A stretch of DNA of 64,000 bases from Diplodia intermedia (GCA_021495925.1 JAKEKT010000007.1:248001-312000), one strand, 5' to 3'. Counted from the first letter of the stretch, positions 1-10,231 are shown. The notes: generated by a model from the letters alone, not told the origin. Numbers and translations are program-made.

Positions 1-873
1 GGGGACGGTCTCACGAGACGAGCGGCAATGTTCTTCGACCAGGACCTTTTCAAGGGCATAGATGGGTTGGACGCTGAAGAAGATGAAGACAGTGGCATCG
101 ATGTCGAAGAGAAGTCTTCGGCCGAGGAGGCGAACGGGAAGGCATCGAAGAAGCAGGTCAAGGTCCAAGAACCGAAGAAGCAAACGGCGGCTTCTGAGGA
201 GGAATCCGAGGACGAATGGTCATCTGACGACGAGAAGGAGAAGAGCGGCTTCGAGGTTGTAAAACGCGACGAAAGCAAGTGGGATGAGGACGACGTGCCC
301 ATGAAGGACGGCCGTCCCGATATCGATATCATCACCGCCGAGGCCATGACTCTCGCCCATCAGCTCGCGACCGGCAAGAAGACGAAACAAGACCTTCTGG
401 ATGACAATTTCCACCGCTACTCTCTCCGCGACGTTGACGGCCTGCCCGACTGGTTCCTGGATGACGAGAACAGGCACGCAAAGATCCAACGGCCCATCAC
501 GGCGGCCGCGGCTGCAGCCATCAAGGAGAAGCAGCGTGCCGTGAACGCCCGTCCCATCAAGAAGGTCGCGGAAGCCAAGGCGCGTAAGAAGTTCAAGGCG
601 GCCCAGCGTCTCGAGAAGCTGAAGAAGAAGAGCGCGCTGCTTGCCGACGACGAGGGCATGACGGAGAAGGAGAAGGCGCAGAGCATCTCCAAGATGATGG
701 GCAAGGCGGCGAAGAAGAAGCCCAGGAAGCAGGTTGCCGTCGTCGTCGCCAGCGGTAGCAACAGGGGTCTCAAGGGCAGACCGAAGGGCACGAAGGGTAA
801 GTACAAGATGGTGGACGCGAGACTGAAGAAGGACGTGAGGGCGCAGAAGAGGATCGCGAAGAGGAACAAATAA
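1..873 (+). CDS. SPB1: SPB1-type rRNA 2'-O-methyltransferase, C-terminal part (5' end outside window)
   Basis: The reading frame is already open at base 1 and runs through the ATG at 28 to the stop at 871-873, so this is the 3' end of a longer gene. The visible ~290 residues are the conserved Spb1 C-terminal domain: MFFDQDLF, an acidic linker, the block DGLPDWFLDDENRH, then a Lys/Arg-rich tail containing KGRPKGTKGKYKMVDARLKK. Spb1 family proteins are nucleolar FtsJ-like methyltransferases that modify 25S rRNA during 60S subunit maturation. The catalytic N-terminal domain lies upstream of the window. The ATG at 28 is probably an internal methionine. The gene converges on the PQ-loop gene that ends at 1108. 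Confidence 0.93.
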   Translation, partial: GDGLTRRAAMFFDQDLFKGIDGLDAEEDEDSGIDVEEKSSAEEANGKASKKQVKVQEPKKQTAASEEESEDEWSSDDEKEKSGFEVVKRDESKWDEDDVPMKDGRPDIDIITAEAMTLAHQLATGKKTKQDLLDDNFHRYSLRDVDGLPDWFLDDENRHAKIQRPITAAAAAAIKEKQRAVNARPIKKVAEAKARKKFKAAQRLEKLKKKSALLADDEGMTEKEKAQSISKMMGKAAKKKPRKQVAVVVASGSNRGLKGRPKGTKGKYKMVDARLKKDVRAQKRIAKRNK

Positions 874-1107
874 TCGTGTGCGCCGGTTGTTGGGATATCC
901 CTGGGCCTGTTTTGCATAATCGTGGCGTTCGGAACGGAAAAAGAAAAGAATTGCTCAGCATTAAGGAGTCATACTTATAGATTCGTTGATTGGTCCTCCA
1001 ACGTCTAACCTCTCTCTGATCTGTGCAAGTACGCCGTGCTAATTGCGTATGTACATATGTTTGCCTTCTTTACCAAACGCCTCATCCCGCCACATGTCCT
1101 CTTTCCA

Positions 1108-2152
1108 TTACGACCTTCGGCTCCCCCCAGTCCTTGATCTCGCCAGTGCCAGCTCGCATGACGGCGTCCTGAACACGGAGGTCGAGGAAGGCAAGTCATG
1201 CAGCTCCACCGCGCTGCTTTCCGCCGCACCCTCTCCCGACCCGGCAGCATCCACGCGTCTGTCGTCATCGTCGTCGTCGTCGTCGTCGTCGGCGCCACGC
1301 TCGGAACGAGCAGCATCGACATCACTCCCACTCCCACCGGCGGCCCCTCTCCTCTTCCTCATCAGCCACGGCCAAAAGTTGAAGTAGCCCCCGCACGCAA
1401 ACACGCCCAGCCACAGCGCCAGCTCGACGCCATAGGTCACCAGCCCGAGCACATCGAGCTCGGGCTGGAACAGGACCGACACGAGGCTGAACAGGTCGCC
1501 GGCGGCGTCGATGGCGACGAACACGAACGAGATGCCGCGCACGGTGCGGTGCCGCCAGATGTCCCAATAGTGCCGCAGCACGCCGGCGGCGAGCCCGGCC
1601 GCCGCCAGCACCGCCATCAATGTCAATGGCCAGCGCGTGCCGCGGGCGACGCCGACGCGCAGCGCGACGACCAGCGCGGCCTCGACGCCCGCCATGGCGC
1701 CCGCGATGGGCAGCACGATGCAGAGCGAGCGGAGCGCCGCCCACCGCTTCTGGTAGTGGTGGCATTGGATCCACGTCGCGAGCGAGAGGAGCGTGAGGAG
1801 CTGCGGCTGGATCTGCAGCGCGATGTTGAAGTTCGATACGATGTTGTAGACGCCGAGAGGCACGCCGGCGCATGCCCACCACATCATCATGGCGGGCTGC
1901 AGGCCGGTGGCGTGGTGGCGCCGGTAGTTGATGATGATTTGGGGGATGAGCTGTGGGTTGGGGGGACGGCCGGCGTTAGCATGCGGGGTTGTCCTTTGGT
2001 TTATTGGGTGGGTATGGGCGTACTTGGATGGACCAGCAGACCTGCGGGGCGGGTGGTTAGCTATTGTTCGTGGGGTTTGTGTCTACTTCGAAGGGAGGAG
2101 CACGTACAGCACCGATGGTGCCGAGCACATTGGCGGCGACTGGGACGTCCAT
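1108..2152 (-). CDS. PQ-loop repeat membrane protein, three exons with an 18-nt microexon
   Basis: Exons (minus strand): 2152-2108, 2041-2024 and 1950-1108, giving 301 residues. Exon 1 encodes MDVPVAANVLGTIGA; exon 2 encodes only VCWSIQ; exon 3 opens with LIPQIIINYRRH. The joined text is the classic first PQ-loop segment. Donors are GTACGT at both introns, acceptors GCAG and ACAG, and a CTAAC branch site lies upstream of exon 3. All junctions are phase 0. Several hydrophobic segments follow, including one ending FNFWPW. The C-terminal tail is cytosolic-looking, with a run of ten Asp and a Ser-rich acidic end. PQ-loop proteins are small-molecule transporters of vacuolar or other internal membranes; the substrate here is unknown. 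The gene shares a 433-bp divergent promoter with the MFAP1 homologue. Confidence 0.85.
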
Positions 2153-2237
2153 TGCAGAGGAAGGTTCTTTAACCACCAGACGAAGAGGAACAGACGCTTG
2201 AGAGATGAAGGTCAGGTAGTTGAGAGAATCGTTTGTC

Positions 2238-2247
2238 AAATATATAG
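2238..2247 (-). promoter_or_regulatory. TATA-like element for the PQ-loop gene
   Basis: Read on the minus strand the sequence is CTATATATTT, 86 bp upstream of the ATG at 2152. Position and sequence suit a TATA box, but no transcription start is known. It lies in the shared intergenic region with the divergent MFAP1 homologue (2153-2585), which otherwise shows a C-rich, CCACGCCC-repetitive leader just before the MFAP1 ATG. Confidence 0.35.
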
Positions 2248-2585
2248 TCGATCCGGAAGCGATGATCTTGTGGTGCTGCCAAACTGACCAATCACATGGA
2301 GAGCGATAGCGGAGATGCCATTGATTAGATAAGATCCCTGCACGTACCCTTGCACTCACATAGTCTTCAGCCCTACGGAGCTGGCTTGAGCAAAAGGCTT
2401 GGCGGCGGCGGCATCCTGGCGCAAGCTTCGTCCGCTAACTTTCCATCCTCGCTCTCGACGCTCCAGCAACAAAAACCAACCTCGCCCACGCCCACGCCCA
2501 CCCTCTCACCACAAAGCAAAGACCCCGACCCTCCCTCAACCGGGCCCTCCCGCCATCGAGCATCGAACCAATCCCTCCCCCAACA

Positions 2586-3932
2586 ATGCCGCCCAAACGC
2601 ATGACAGCCAACCCGACCCGACCGGCGCGCTACCGCCCGGGCAAGCCCACCGCCGCCGAAGCGCCCTCGTCCTCGGAAGAAGAAGAAGAAGAAGACTCGG
2701 GCGCCGAGGAGGAAGATGAGGAAAAGCAACAGCGGCAGCAACAAAAGACCCCGAGCGCCGCGGCCGCGGCCGCGCAACCAAAGGCGTCGTCCTTCCCCAA
2801 GGACGCGTCGTCGAAGATCGCGAGCAACCTCAAAAACGTCGACCTGAACGCGCGGCGGCAGGAGGCCGCGGCGGCGGAGGCGGCGCGGCTGGAGGCGGAG
2901 AAGGCGGCGCGGGCGGCGGCGGAGGAGGGCTTCGAGACCGATGAGGAGGAGAGTGCCAAAGGTAGTGGTGGCGAGGAAGGCAGCGAGAGCGAGAGCGAGG
3001 ACGAGGACGAGTCTTCCGAGGAGGAGGAGAGCAGCAGCGAGGACGAGGCGGCGGCGCGGCGGAAGAAGATGCTGCGCCCCGTGTTCGTGCGGAAGGATCA
3101 GCGGAAAGGCGGCGACGGTGCTGCTGGCGGCGCCGCGGCGGCGAAAACGGAGGACGAGCAGTGGGCGGAGGCGGAGGCGAAGCGCAAGGCGCGCGCGGAC
3201 GCGCTGGTGCAGGAGCAGCTGGAGCGCGCGGCGGCGGAGCGGGCGGCGGGCAAGAAGCAGTGGGACGACGAGGACAACCTGGGCGACCTGGACGACGTGG
3301 ACGACGCCGACGGCGTGGACCCCGAGGCCGAGTACGCGGCGTGGAAGCTGCGCGAGCTGAAGCGCGTCAAGCGCGAGCGCGAGGCCATCGAGGAGGCCGA
3401 GAGGGAGCGCGAGGAGGTGGAGCGCCGCCGCAACCTCACGCAGGAGGAGCGCGATGCCGAGGACCGCGAGTTCATCGAGCGGCAGAAGGAGGAGCGCGCG
3501 GGCAAGGGCAGCATGAGTACGATGCAGAAGTACTTCCACAAGGGCGCCTTCTTCCAGGATGATCTCAAGGATGCTGGGCTGGATCGCAGGGATATCATGG
3601 GCTCGCGGTACGTGGACGATGTGCGGAACAAGGAGGCGCTGCCGGAGTACATGCAGATTCGGGATATGACGAAGCTCGGCAAGAAGGGCAGGACGAGGTA
3701 TAAGGATATGAGGAGCGAAGACACTGGGCGGTGGGGCGATTTCGGTGATCGTAGAGGAAAAGGTGGCGGCGCCTACCTCAAAGGAGTTGATGAACGGTTC
3801 AGGCCAGATGGCGGGGAGGTGGAGGGCAGAGCCGGTGCGACTGGTGCTAATGCAAGCGCTGTGGGCGAACGGAAGAGACATGGTGATGACAGGGACGAGC
3901 GGGACGGAAAGCGGGCGAGGGTTGCGGACTGA
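2586..3932 (+). CDS. MFAP1-like spliceosomal protein
   Basis: Single exon of 448 residues starting MPPKRMTANPTRPARYRPGK. The N-terminal third is low complexity (poly-Glu, poly-Ala). A long charged helix follows, then the conserved MFAP1 C-terminal block: RRKKMLRPVFVRKDQR (about 157-172), LTQEERDAEDREFIERQKEE and MQKYFHKGAFFQDD. It then continues with KDAGLDRRDIMG and LPEYMQIRDMTKLGKKGRTRY. MFAP1 homologues are nuclear pre-mRNA splicing factors of the tri-snRNP/B complex. The start is supported by the family's basic N-terminus and lack of an upstream in-frame candidate. A 526-residue antisense frame covering this gene is a composition artefact. Confidence 0.9.
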   Translation: MPPKRMTANPTRPARYRPGKPTAAEAPSSSEEEEEEDSGAEEEDEEKQQRQQQKTPSAAAAAAQPKASSFPKDASSKIASNLKNVDLNARRQEAAAAEAARLEAEKAARAAAEEGFETDEEESAKGSGGEEGSESESEDEDESSEEEESSSEDEAAARRKKMLRPVFVRKDQRKGGDGAAGGAAAAKTEDEQWAEAEAKRKARADALVQEQLERAAAERAAGKKQWDDEDNLGDLDDVDDADGVDPEAEYAAWKLRELKRVKREREAIEEAEREREEVERRRNLTQEERDAEDREFIERQKEERAGKGSMSTMQKYFHKGAFFQDDLKDAGLDRRDIMGSRYVDDVRNKEALPEYMQIRDMTKLGKKGRTRYKDMRSEDTGRWGDFGDRRGKGGGAYLKGVDERFRPDGGEVEGRAGATGANASAVGERKRHGDDRDERDGKRARVAD

Positions 3933-4114
3933 GGCTCGCGATATGGATGTCAATCAGGTTCATGGTCGAATGACTATGCCGACAAAATGGCTGGGCCGAT
4001 ACAAACTGGCCGCAATTGCCTCATCCGACACACCGCAATGAGATATGTGTCAGGAGTTTATCACTACTCCCTGAACGCGATTGGACTGTGCCGGCACTGC
4101 ATACATGATTTCTC

Positions 4115-5042
4115 TCAGATGATGGTCAGCACCGACGGCTCAACGTCCGGAAAAGACGCCTTCTCCGAATGGAAGACGCCCACTCGTCGATACAGATGTT
4201 CCCCTGGTTCTACTCCCTCAAGGATCAAACCACAACACTCTCCAAGCTGGATCCACCATGAAGCGATAGCCTCCTCCTTGGCCGCCTCTACCGATTCGTC
4301 CAAGACCATACCATCCATCTGACAAAATTCCCGATGGTCTGTGACTATGTCAATGTTTGTAGAGACCAACGCTTCGTTCATAGCCGTGCCCCTGGCCAGC
4401 CTGGCTCCGATCTTCAAAAAGCCATCTTTTACTTGTCCGAAAGATGCCCCGGCATGAAGCGGCGTGGCTGAACACTCAATCATCTGTGTCTCCGGATCAG
4501 AACAGTATTCTTCCATGACCCACGGATAGCGAGTTGTATCTGTTCCCAGCAACCGATGCCCACGACCATGATGGCGCACGATAGGGACCGCATTCTGGCT
4601 TGGAGCGGTGTGATACTATCCAGAGCAACTGCCGAGGCAGATCTGCCTCCCGCAACCCTGCAAGATATCTCCCCGTGGGACTACCCGTGGCATCGGAAAG
4701 GCGGTATACTTCGGCAGCTATACCGGCAACTTCTGGCAATTTGTCTGTGTACTCCGACAACTCCAAATGAGAGTACGTGCCGACGAGCTCGAGCCGGTAT
4801 TCCAGAGAGAATGGCCAACCGGCTGTCCGCCGGGATCTGTACTCGCCGTAGTCTGATTTTCTGCACAAGGAAAGTTTGCCAGCGGGAGGCTTGTCGGTTT
4901 TGGGAGTCGATGCTGCAACCGGATCAGGTGGTGGCATTCCGAGAGATTCGACAAGCGGTTCTTGAAAGCGATAACGGGCCCATGTCTTCCAGCCCCACGT
5001 GGTTGTTCGACGCGATGCGAACAACATAAATGGTATTTTCAT
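4115..5042 (-). pseudogene. HET-domain protein relic (C-terminal half only)
   Basis: The minus strand carries typical HET-protein text: SEYTDKLPEVAGIA, then GRYLAGLREADLPRQLLW, then YRAPSWSWASVAG. The frame stops near 4498. The continuation (MIECSATPLHAG, then FGQVKDGFLKIGARL) is in another frame ending at 4115. Removing 4484-4523 (GT...AG, 40 nt) restores the frame and gives about 295 residues from the ATG at 5042. At 40 nt this would be shorter than any other intron here, so a frameshift is equally possible. The N-terminal HET core is absent, and only 110 bp separate the relic from the CYP8 stop codon. HET proteins act in allorecognition and programmed cell death; this copy is probably non-functional. 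Confidence 0.72.
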
Positions 5043-5151
5043 ATCTCTACAGTATGTAAAGGCAGCCGCTCGTCCCGGATTTGATCCAATACAGTGTTTT
5101 TCCTCCGACGCCAAAACTCCTCATTTCCCCAGATTTTGCCCCATGCCATTT

Positions 5152-6855
5152 CTACCAGTTGTCAAAGTTGCCAAACCCACCGCCCTTGAACTTCTTCTTC
5201 ACCGGCTGCTCCGGCTCGTCCCACTCCCCCACGATCTCGTCTTCTTCCACGTCGTTCGACTGCTGTTCCGCCAATGCCGCCTTGAGATACTTGCCGACGC
5301 CTCCACCGCCGCCACCCGAGTCGACCGTCCCATCGCCCCGGACGCGCTTGCCCGTCCACGTCGTCTTGTCGTCCTCGGTGCCGCCCGCCTTCTTGATCTC
5401 CTCCTTCTCGCGCTCCTTCGCATCCTTCTCGGCCTTCTGCTTCTGGAACTCCTCGAACGGGTCGACGAAGACGACGACGTCCTCGAGCGTGATCGGCGGG
5501 TCCGGCCTGTCCTTGGAATCGGTGGGTGCGTTCTCGAGCCGTGACAGCGTGTCCATGCCGCCGACGACGCGCCCGAAGATGGTGTGCTTGAGATCGAGGT
5601 GCTTCGCCGCGCGGTAGGTGATGAAGAACTGGCTCGAGTTGGTGTTCTTGCCCTTGTTCGCCATGCTCAGGACGCCTCTCGCGTCGTGCTTGTTCGGGCC
5701 TTCGAACTCGTCGTTGAAGTTCTTGCCCCAGACGCTGGCGCCGCCGCGGCCGGTGCCCGTGGGGTCGCCGCCCTGGATCATGAAGTTCTTGATGTTGCGG
5801 TGGAAGCTGATGTTGCTGTAGTAGCCCCTCTTGGCCAGCTGCACGAAGTTCCACACCGCCTTGGGCGCGAACTCGGGCTGCAGCTCGACGTTGAGCTCGC
5901 CCAGGCTGGTCTGGATGCGCGCGTAGCCGGGCGTCTTGACCCGCCGCGGCTTCAGCATGTACTCCTCCTCCGACAGCAGCGCCCGCTCGTTGGACGTGTG
6001 CGGCGTCACGCCCGTGCTCGTGAACGACGCCGCCGCCTTGCCCGTCGTGTACTGGGCGGCGTTGTACGGCAGCGGCTTGTTCTGGTGCAGCGCGTTGGCG
6101 CCGTCGCCGCCGCCCTGCTCCGCCCGCGCCCGCGCGAGCGCCGCCGCCACGCCGCCCTCCGCCCTGGCCTTGGCCGCTTTCTCGCGCTCCGTCCGCGCCT
6201 TGGCCACGGCTTCCTTCGCCTTGAGCACCTTGGCCGAGCTTCCCAGAGCGTCGGCGTTGACGCCGCTCGCCCGCTCCTGCTCTTGCTCCTCCGTCAGGTT
6301 GCTCTCGCCGTCTTTGAGGTATTTGAACGCGCTCAGGTCCCGGGCCTCGAGGTTCTGCGGGTCCTGCAGCGTGATGATGTCCTTGCGCGAGAACTCGTCG
6401 TCGGTGACCAGATCGCGCCAGTTCTTGGCCTTGATGTTCAGCCGCTCGATGGTGTCCCAGGCGAAGACGTTCCCGGAGTTCTTGAGCGCGACGATGTGGG
6501 TGTTGTTCGTGAAGACTTTGTACGTGACGGGGTCGACGTATTCGCCATCGTCGTTCTTGGCGAAGTTGAGCTTGATGAGGTCGGCCCTCTTCAGCTGCTG
6601 TCCGTCGACGGGGTTCGTGCCGTGCTTCTTCAGCCACGGCAGGATGTTGGTCAGGTCGAATATGGTGCCCTGGGCGGTGCAAACGGGGTGCTCGAAGGGC
6701 TGCAGCGAGAGGGCGCAGAAGTTGAAGGGAAGGCGGCGGAACGAGGCGCCAACGACCTTGGACTTGTTGACGCCGGCACCGTAGCTGGCGGAGAAAGCAT
6801 CTTCGGAGGCCCACTCTGAGTGGGTGATGTAGAGCTTGTCGGTGCCTTTGCCCAT
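5152..6855 (-). CDS. CYP8: U-box/cyclophilin peptidyl-prolyl isomerase, PPIL2/Cyp8 type
   Basis: Single exon of 567 residues starting MGKGTDKLYITHSEW, the conserved family N-terminus. The frame extends upstream without a stop, but this ATG is the conserved start. Residues ~35-110 form the U-box region (HPVCTAQGTIFDLTNILPWL). A second similar segment contains DPVTYKVFTNNTHIVAL. An Ala/Lys/Glu coiled stretch follows. The cyclophilin domain spans about 305-465 with FHRNIKNFMIQGGDPTGTGR, the SSQFFIT strand and HLDLKHTIFGRV. The tail is acidic, then KKKFKGGGFGNFDNW. Homologues are nuclear, spliceosome-associated proteins with proposed ubiquitin-ligase and prolyl isomerase activity. The HET relic sits just downstream. 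Confidence 0.93.
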   Translation of the reverse strand: MGKGTDKLYITHSEWASEDAFSASYGAGVNKSKVVGASFRRLPFNFCALSLQPFEHPVCTAQGTIFDLTNILPWLKKHGTNPVDGQQLKRADLIKLNFAKNDDGEYVDPVTYKVFTNNTHIVALKNSGNVFAWDTIERLNIKAKNWRDLVTDDEFSRKDIITLQDPQNLEARDLSAFKYLKDGESNLTEEQEQERASGVNADALGSSAKVLKAKEAVAKARTEREKAAKARAEGGVAAALARARAEQGGGDGANALHQNKPLPYNAAQYTTGKAAASFTSTGVTPHTSNERALLSEEEYMLKPRRVKTPGYARIQTSLGELNVELQPEFAPKAVWNFVQLAKRGYYSNISFHRNIKNFMIQGGDPTGTGRGGASVWGKNFNDEFEGPNKHDARGVLSMANKGKNTNSSQFFITYRAAKHLDLKHTIFGRVVGGMDTLSRLENAPTDSKDRPDPPITLEDVVVFVDPFEEFQKQKAEKDAKEREKEEIKKAGGTEDDKTTWTGKRVRGDGTVDSGGGGGGVGKYLKAALAEQQSNDVEEDEIVGEWDEPEQPVKKKFKGGGFGNFDNW

Positions 6856-8397
6856 GGTGGGGAGCGGGGCGCGGGGGCAGAAAGAAAGTTTAGAGGGCGA
6901 GGTGCTGCGGTGCGCGCGGGAGAGAGACGGCCTTGACGCGGCGCAAGCCTCAAGCCTCCACCGTCGATCGAGGTCAATGCGCCCCGGCGCACGGCCACTT
7001 CCACCACTACCTGCGCTTCCTTCGCCCTTAACCAGGCCACTACTCATCGTCTTTCGTATTTCTTCATGTTTTCTTCATATCCTTTCTTCGTCTTCTAGCT
7101 GATCATGGGAGTAGGCAATATCCTCTCTAAATCTTTCTAGAGGATGTGAATTTCACACATTTACGTGCCTGTACTAGGGAAATAAATAGAAAGCGGTTTG
7201 CGGGAACGGGTATTATTATTATTATTATTTAGTTTAACGTCCCTCTAGAGTCTAAGACTATTAGAGACGGGGTCCCTCTAGGGGGCCCGTTTCTCTCTAC
7301 ATGTCTAAATACATGCGTGCCGGAGGGGATTCAAGGAGAATACTAGGAACGGTGCGCTTAAAAGCTTAGTAAGGGGGTAGAGAGCGTAGAAAATAAAGAA
7401 AAGATAAATAAAACGAAGCGAAAGCTTAGAAAACGGCGAAAAATAGAGGTAAAAAGTAAAGCAAGTAAGCCCTCTCCTTAGAGAGGGCCTAACGCGGGAA
7501 CGGGTAGGCTGGTCACCGAGCTCACACTTTCTACATCGTCGCTCATGGTGAAATGTTTCTAGCTAGCGCTACTGTCCTCAGAATTCATGGTCATATGATC
7601 ATTTGAGCTTGATATTTGACGAAGGGAATTCGATTGACGTCTGCTGTGCTTGATTATTAACTCCGGCCCATGCGCAAGCCCGACCAGCGCTCCGTTCTGC
7701 TGCCGGCCGCTGCGCAAGCTCGAGTCATTTGCTCTTGCGGATGAGAATCGCAATGTAACTGGAACACTTGGCGTTGGACGTGGAGGACTCAACGCCGACA
7801 TGGCCATCGATGACGTTAGCAGTGGCGGCTGTCTGCCATTGTCGGGCCACTGATCCACATGCGTCAGGGCTCTAGCTTGGTCGACTCGTGATGTGAAGCA
7901 GCTATTTTTTGGTCTGCATTGCTAGTCACCGGCTGCGTCTGAAGAACTCACTACTTGGGTCTTTGTGTCATTTCAAGCCGTTCATTTAATCCTCATAAGT
8001 CGGTATCATGCAGATCGTTGGTCCTTAACACCATCCAACCATTACGCAGCCGCCAGGCGCTGCTGTCCTGACTTCCGAAACCCACGCCATTCGGCTTCCG
8101 CTACTGCCCCCCGTCTATACAATTGCATCCTCCTCCACTTTCCGAATCCGTCTCGTTTTTCAGCGGATTGGCTCGCTTCGATGCATTGTATGCCCAACGC
8201 CCATGTATGCCTCGACGGAAACAGCCAGCCGTCGTTGAAATATGCGATTCAAAAATCGCCCCTTGTTGGTTGAAGTGCTACGCCGTCCAGGAAGCGTTGC
8301 GCAGCATGGCATTAAAAGTGCCGGTAAAAACAGTGGTATCAAAAACAATGGGAGAATAGAAGAGAGTCCCGTGGCGAAGTCGCCCGTTTTTTTTCCA
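6856..8397. other. Intergenic region with a repeat remnant
   Basis: No supportable gene. The first ~300 bp is the CYP8 promoter side. An AT-rich repeat-like segment lies at about 7200-7506 and is listed separately. The remainder (7507-8397) has only short frames with no recognisable protein text and includes the 3' flank of the GPI-type gene ending at 8398. Confidence 0.6.
7200..7506. repeat. AT-rich segment bounded by a 13-bp direct repeat
   Basis: The same 13-mer, GCGGGAACGGGTA, occurs at 7200-7212 and 7494-7506. The 281 bp between them begins with an ATT/TTA microsatellite. They also hold a repeated GTCCCTCTAG (about 7240 and 7271) and, near the right end, a short hairpin CCCTCTC-CTTA-GAGAGGG. 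Base composition differs sharply from the flanking genes and there are many AAA/TAA runs. This resembles a decayed transposon or dispersed-repeat fragment, but no family can be named from one copy. Confidence 0.45.
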
Positions 8398-9189
8398 TCA
8401 CGACAAGAAGAAAACCAAAAGAGCCCACACGCCCATTGCCGTGCCCAGCAGCCGCGTTGATGTTGTTGTTCTCGGAGAGCCAGCTCCGATTGCAAGATCG
8501 AACGGGCTGCCGCCTCCGCTGCCGTCGTTGACATCCGAACCGCCTGAGGATGTCGTTGCCGCCGCAGAGCTCGTCGTTGCTGCCGTAGAGCTCGACGCTG
8601 CTTCCGTGCTTTCCGAGCTCGACTCGGTAGATGTCGTGCTTGCTGCTGCGGTGGTCTCGGCTGCTGAAGTTGAAGTCTCTGCCGAAGTCGTCGTGGTTGC
8701 CGCTGCAGTGGTGGTTGAGTCGGCGGTTGTGCTTGTGCCCGCTATGATGGTGGTGCCGGCGTCGGTGGTCTGACTGGAATGCTCCTTGGTGCTGGTCTGC
8801 TCGGTACTGGTACTGTGCGAGGCAGAGGTGGTCGACGTGTGACCGCTGCCGATGGTGGTGGCAGCGATGTTGGAGCAGAGAATCTCGGGGCCCTTGCCGA
8901 GAAGGAAGACGCCGATGATTGACGTCTCTGCCACATCGTCGTCGGCGCAGGCAGACTTGACCTGTGACGCAATGGACAGCAGGCCGCTGATGCACGCGAC
9001 GGAACAGTTCACGCCGGTCTCGAGGTCGGAGGCAGAACAGTCGGAGATTTGGCGGTTGTAGACGGTGCTACACTGGTCGGACAGGCCGTCGACCCGGGGC
9101 GTGAAGTCGGACAGAGAGACGGCGTGGACTGCGGCGGCAAACAGCGGAAGCAGGGTGACGGCGAAGCGCGCTGCGCTGGAAGGCATCAT
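8398..9189 (-). CDS. Secreted Ser/Thr-rich GPI-type cell-wall protein
   Basis: Single exon of 263 residues from the ATG at 9189 (MMPSSAARF). An in-frame extension to 9231 begins with TTG, so I reject it. There is a clear signal peptide (AVTLLPLFAAAVHA), then a domain of about 90 residues with six Cys (QCSTVY, DCSASD, NCSVACISG, ACADDD, ILCSN). A long Ser/Thr/Ala stretch follows, suited to O-mannosylation. The hydrophobic C-terminus LLGTAMGVWALLVFFLS is preceded by small residues, as expected for GPI attachment. The six-Cys arrangement and size resemble small GPI-anchored fungal wall proteins. No specific function can be given. Confidence 0.75.
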   Translation of the reverse strand: MMPSSAARFAVTLLPLFAAAVHAVSLSDFTPRVDGLSDQCSTVYNRQISDCSASDLETGVNCSVACISGLLSIASQVKSACADDDVAETSIIGVFLLGKGPEILCSNIAATTIGSGHTSTTSASHSTSTEQTSTKEHSSQTTDAGTTIIAGTSTTADSTTTAAATTTTSAETSTSAAETTAAASTTSTESSSESTEAASSSTAATTSSAAATTSSGGSDVNDGSGGGSPFDLAIGAGSPRTTTSTRLLGTAMGVWALLVFFLS

Positions 9190-10231
9190 GTCGAGAGCTG
9201 ATGCTGGGAGACAGCAGGGGACAGCGAGCAATAGATAGGTTCTGGAAAGCAGAAGCCGGAGGGCGAGTCGGCAAGCAGGCTTCCGACAGGGTGCTGGTGA
9301 GACACGCGCAGTGTGAGGCAGGCAACGAGCGACGGAGATGGCGTAGGCAAGCTCCGGGCAAGAGAAGGACAGGCGGCTAACGACAGGCGTGGGCGCGCAA
9401 CATCAAGCAGGCAAGCAATGTAAGCACGGAGCCGCGTCGATCTGCTGGATTTTCGGCCACGTTCTCCGTCGTGAGATGAGGCACCAAGACTCAAAGAATG
9501 GGGGGCTGGGGAAGCGAGGGTATCATGGTACGGGGACTGCAAGGAGACGACAAAATACTCCAAACACCGGGGGGCGCGGCGGCTCGCCATTTAACAGCGC
9601 CATCTGCCCGCGGCGACACGCTGGCACTCGCGCGAAAGCGGGCCTGATCTCCAGGGCTGCGGCATGTCCGTTCTACACGGGCGCGTAGCGGTGGTGTTTT
9701 GAGCCATGGCGAATGCCTGACGGCGACGGATTTGCGCCGGGTGAAACGGCGTGTGGCCGCGCGGGCCGCCAGGCAGCCCGTCCGCGTGCCAGACGGGCCT
9801 GGTGCAGCGCTTGGCGGCGAGGCTTGCATTCTCGAGAGCGACTTGACCCGCCGAGCCGCCCGCTATCTGCTGCTGTGTCGCGCGGGGCTGATTGCGCGGG
9901 AGCTCCGTTGGCAGTGGCACGCCCGCCAGCTGCCCTCCATCTCAGCCTAGCCCGAACCTCGCACGGCCTCCAGCAGACAGCACCGACCGTCACAGAGGCT
10001 CCGGCCGTTTCCCGGGCGGCCCAATCCTGTGTTCTTCGGCGGGTCTGTTCCTGCAGACAGATTCCCGACGTCGTAGCTGCATCCGCGATTCCAGATCGTG
10101 GCCCGCCGTCACGTGCGGGCACCTGAAACCGAAGGCACGCTTGTTGGCCGCCGATAGTCAGCCGCGCAAGGCGGTGACATAATGCTGTCTCCTCCACCAC
10201 GCCCCGATACTATGCAGGAACACAGCTCAGG
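9190..10231. other. Intergenic region, divergent promoters
   Basis: About 1 kb between the divergent GPI-type gene and the DUF676 gene. It is GC-rich with overlapping frames on both strands that lack recognisable domains. I see no RNA gene or repeat and treat it as promoter sequence for both neighbours. Confidence 0.5.

Noticed and set aside
2373..3953. 526-residue open frame antisense to the MFAP1 homologue
   Set aside because: It is the mirror of GAG/GAC/GCG-rich coding sequence; the protein is Leu/Arg/Ala low complexity with no domain.
5584..6819. 411-residue open frame antisense to CYP8
   Set aside because: Same composition effect; Val/Leu/Arg-rich with no family resemblance.
9189..9231. 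Upstream extension of the GPI-type protein (LLAVPCCLPASALD)
   Set aside because: It starts at TTG, not ATG, and would put extra residues before a good signal peptide.
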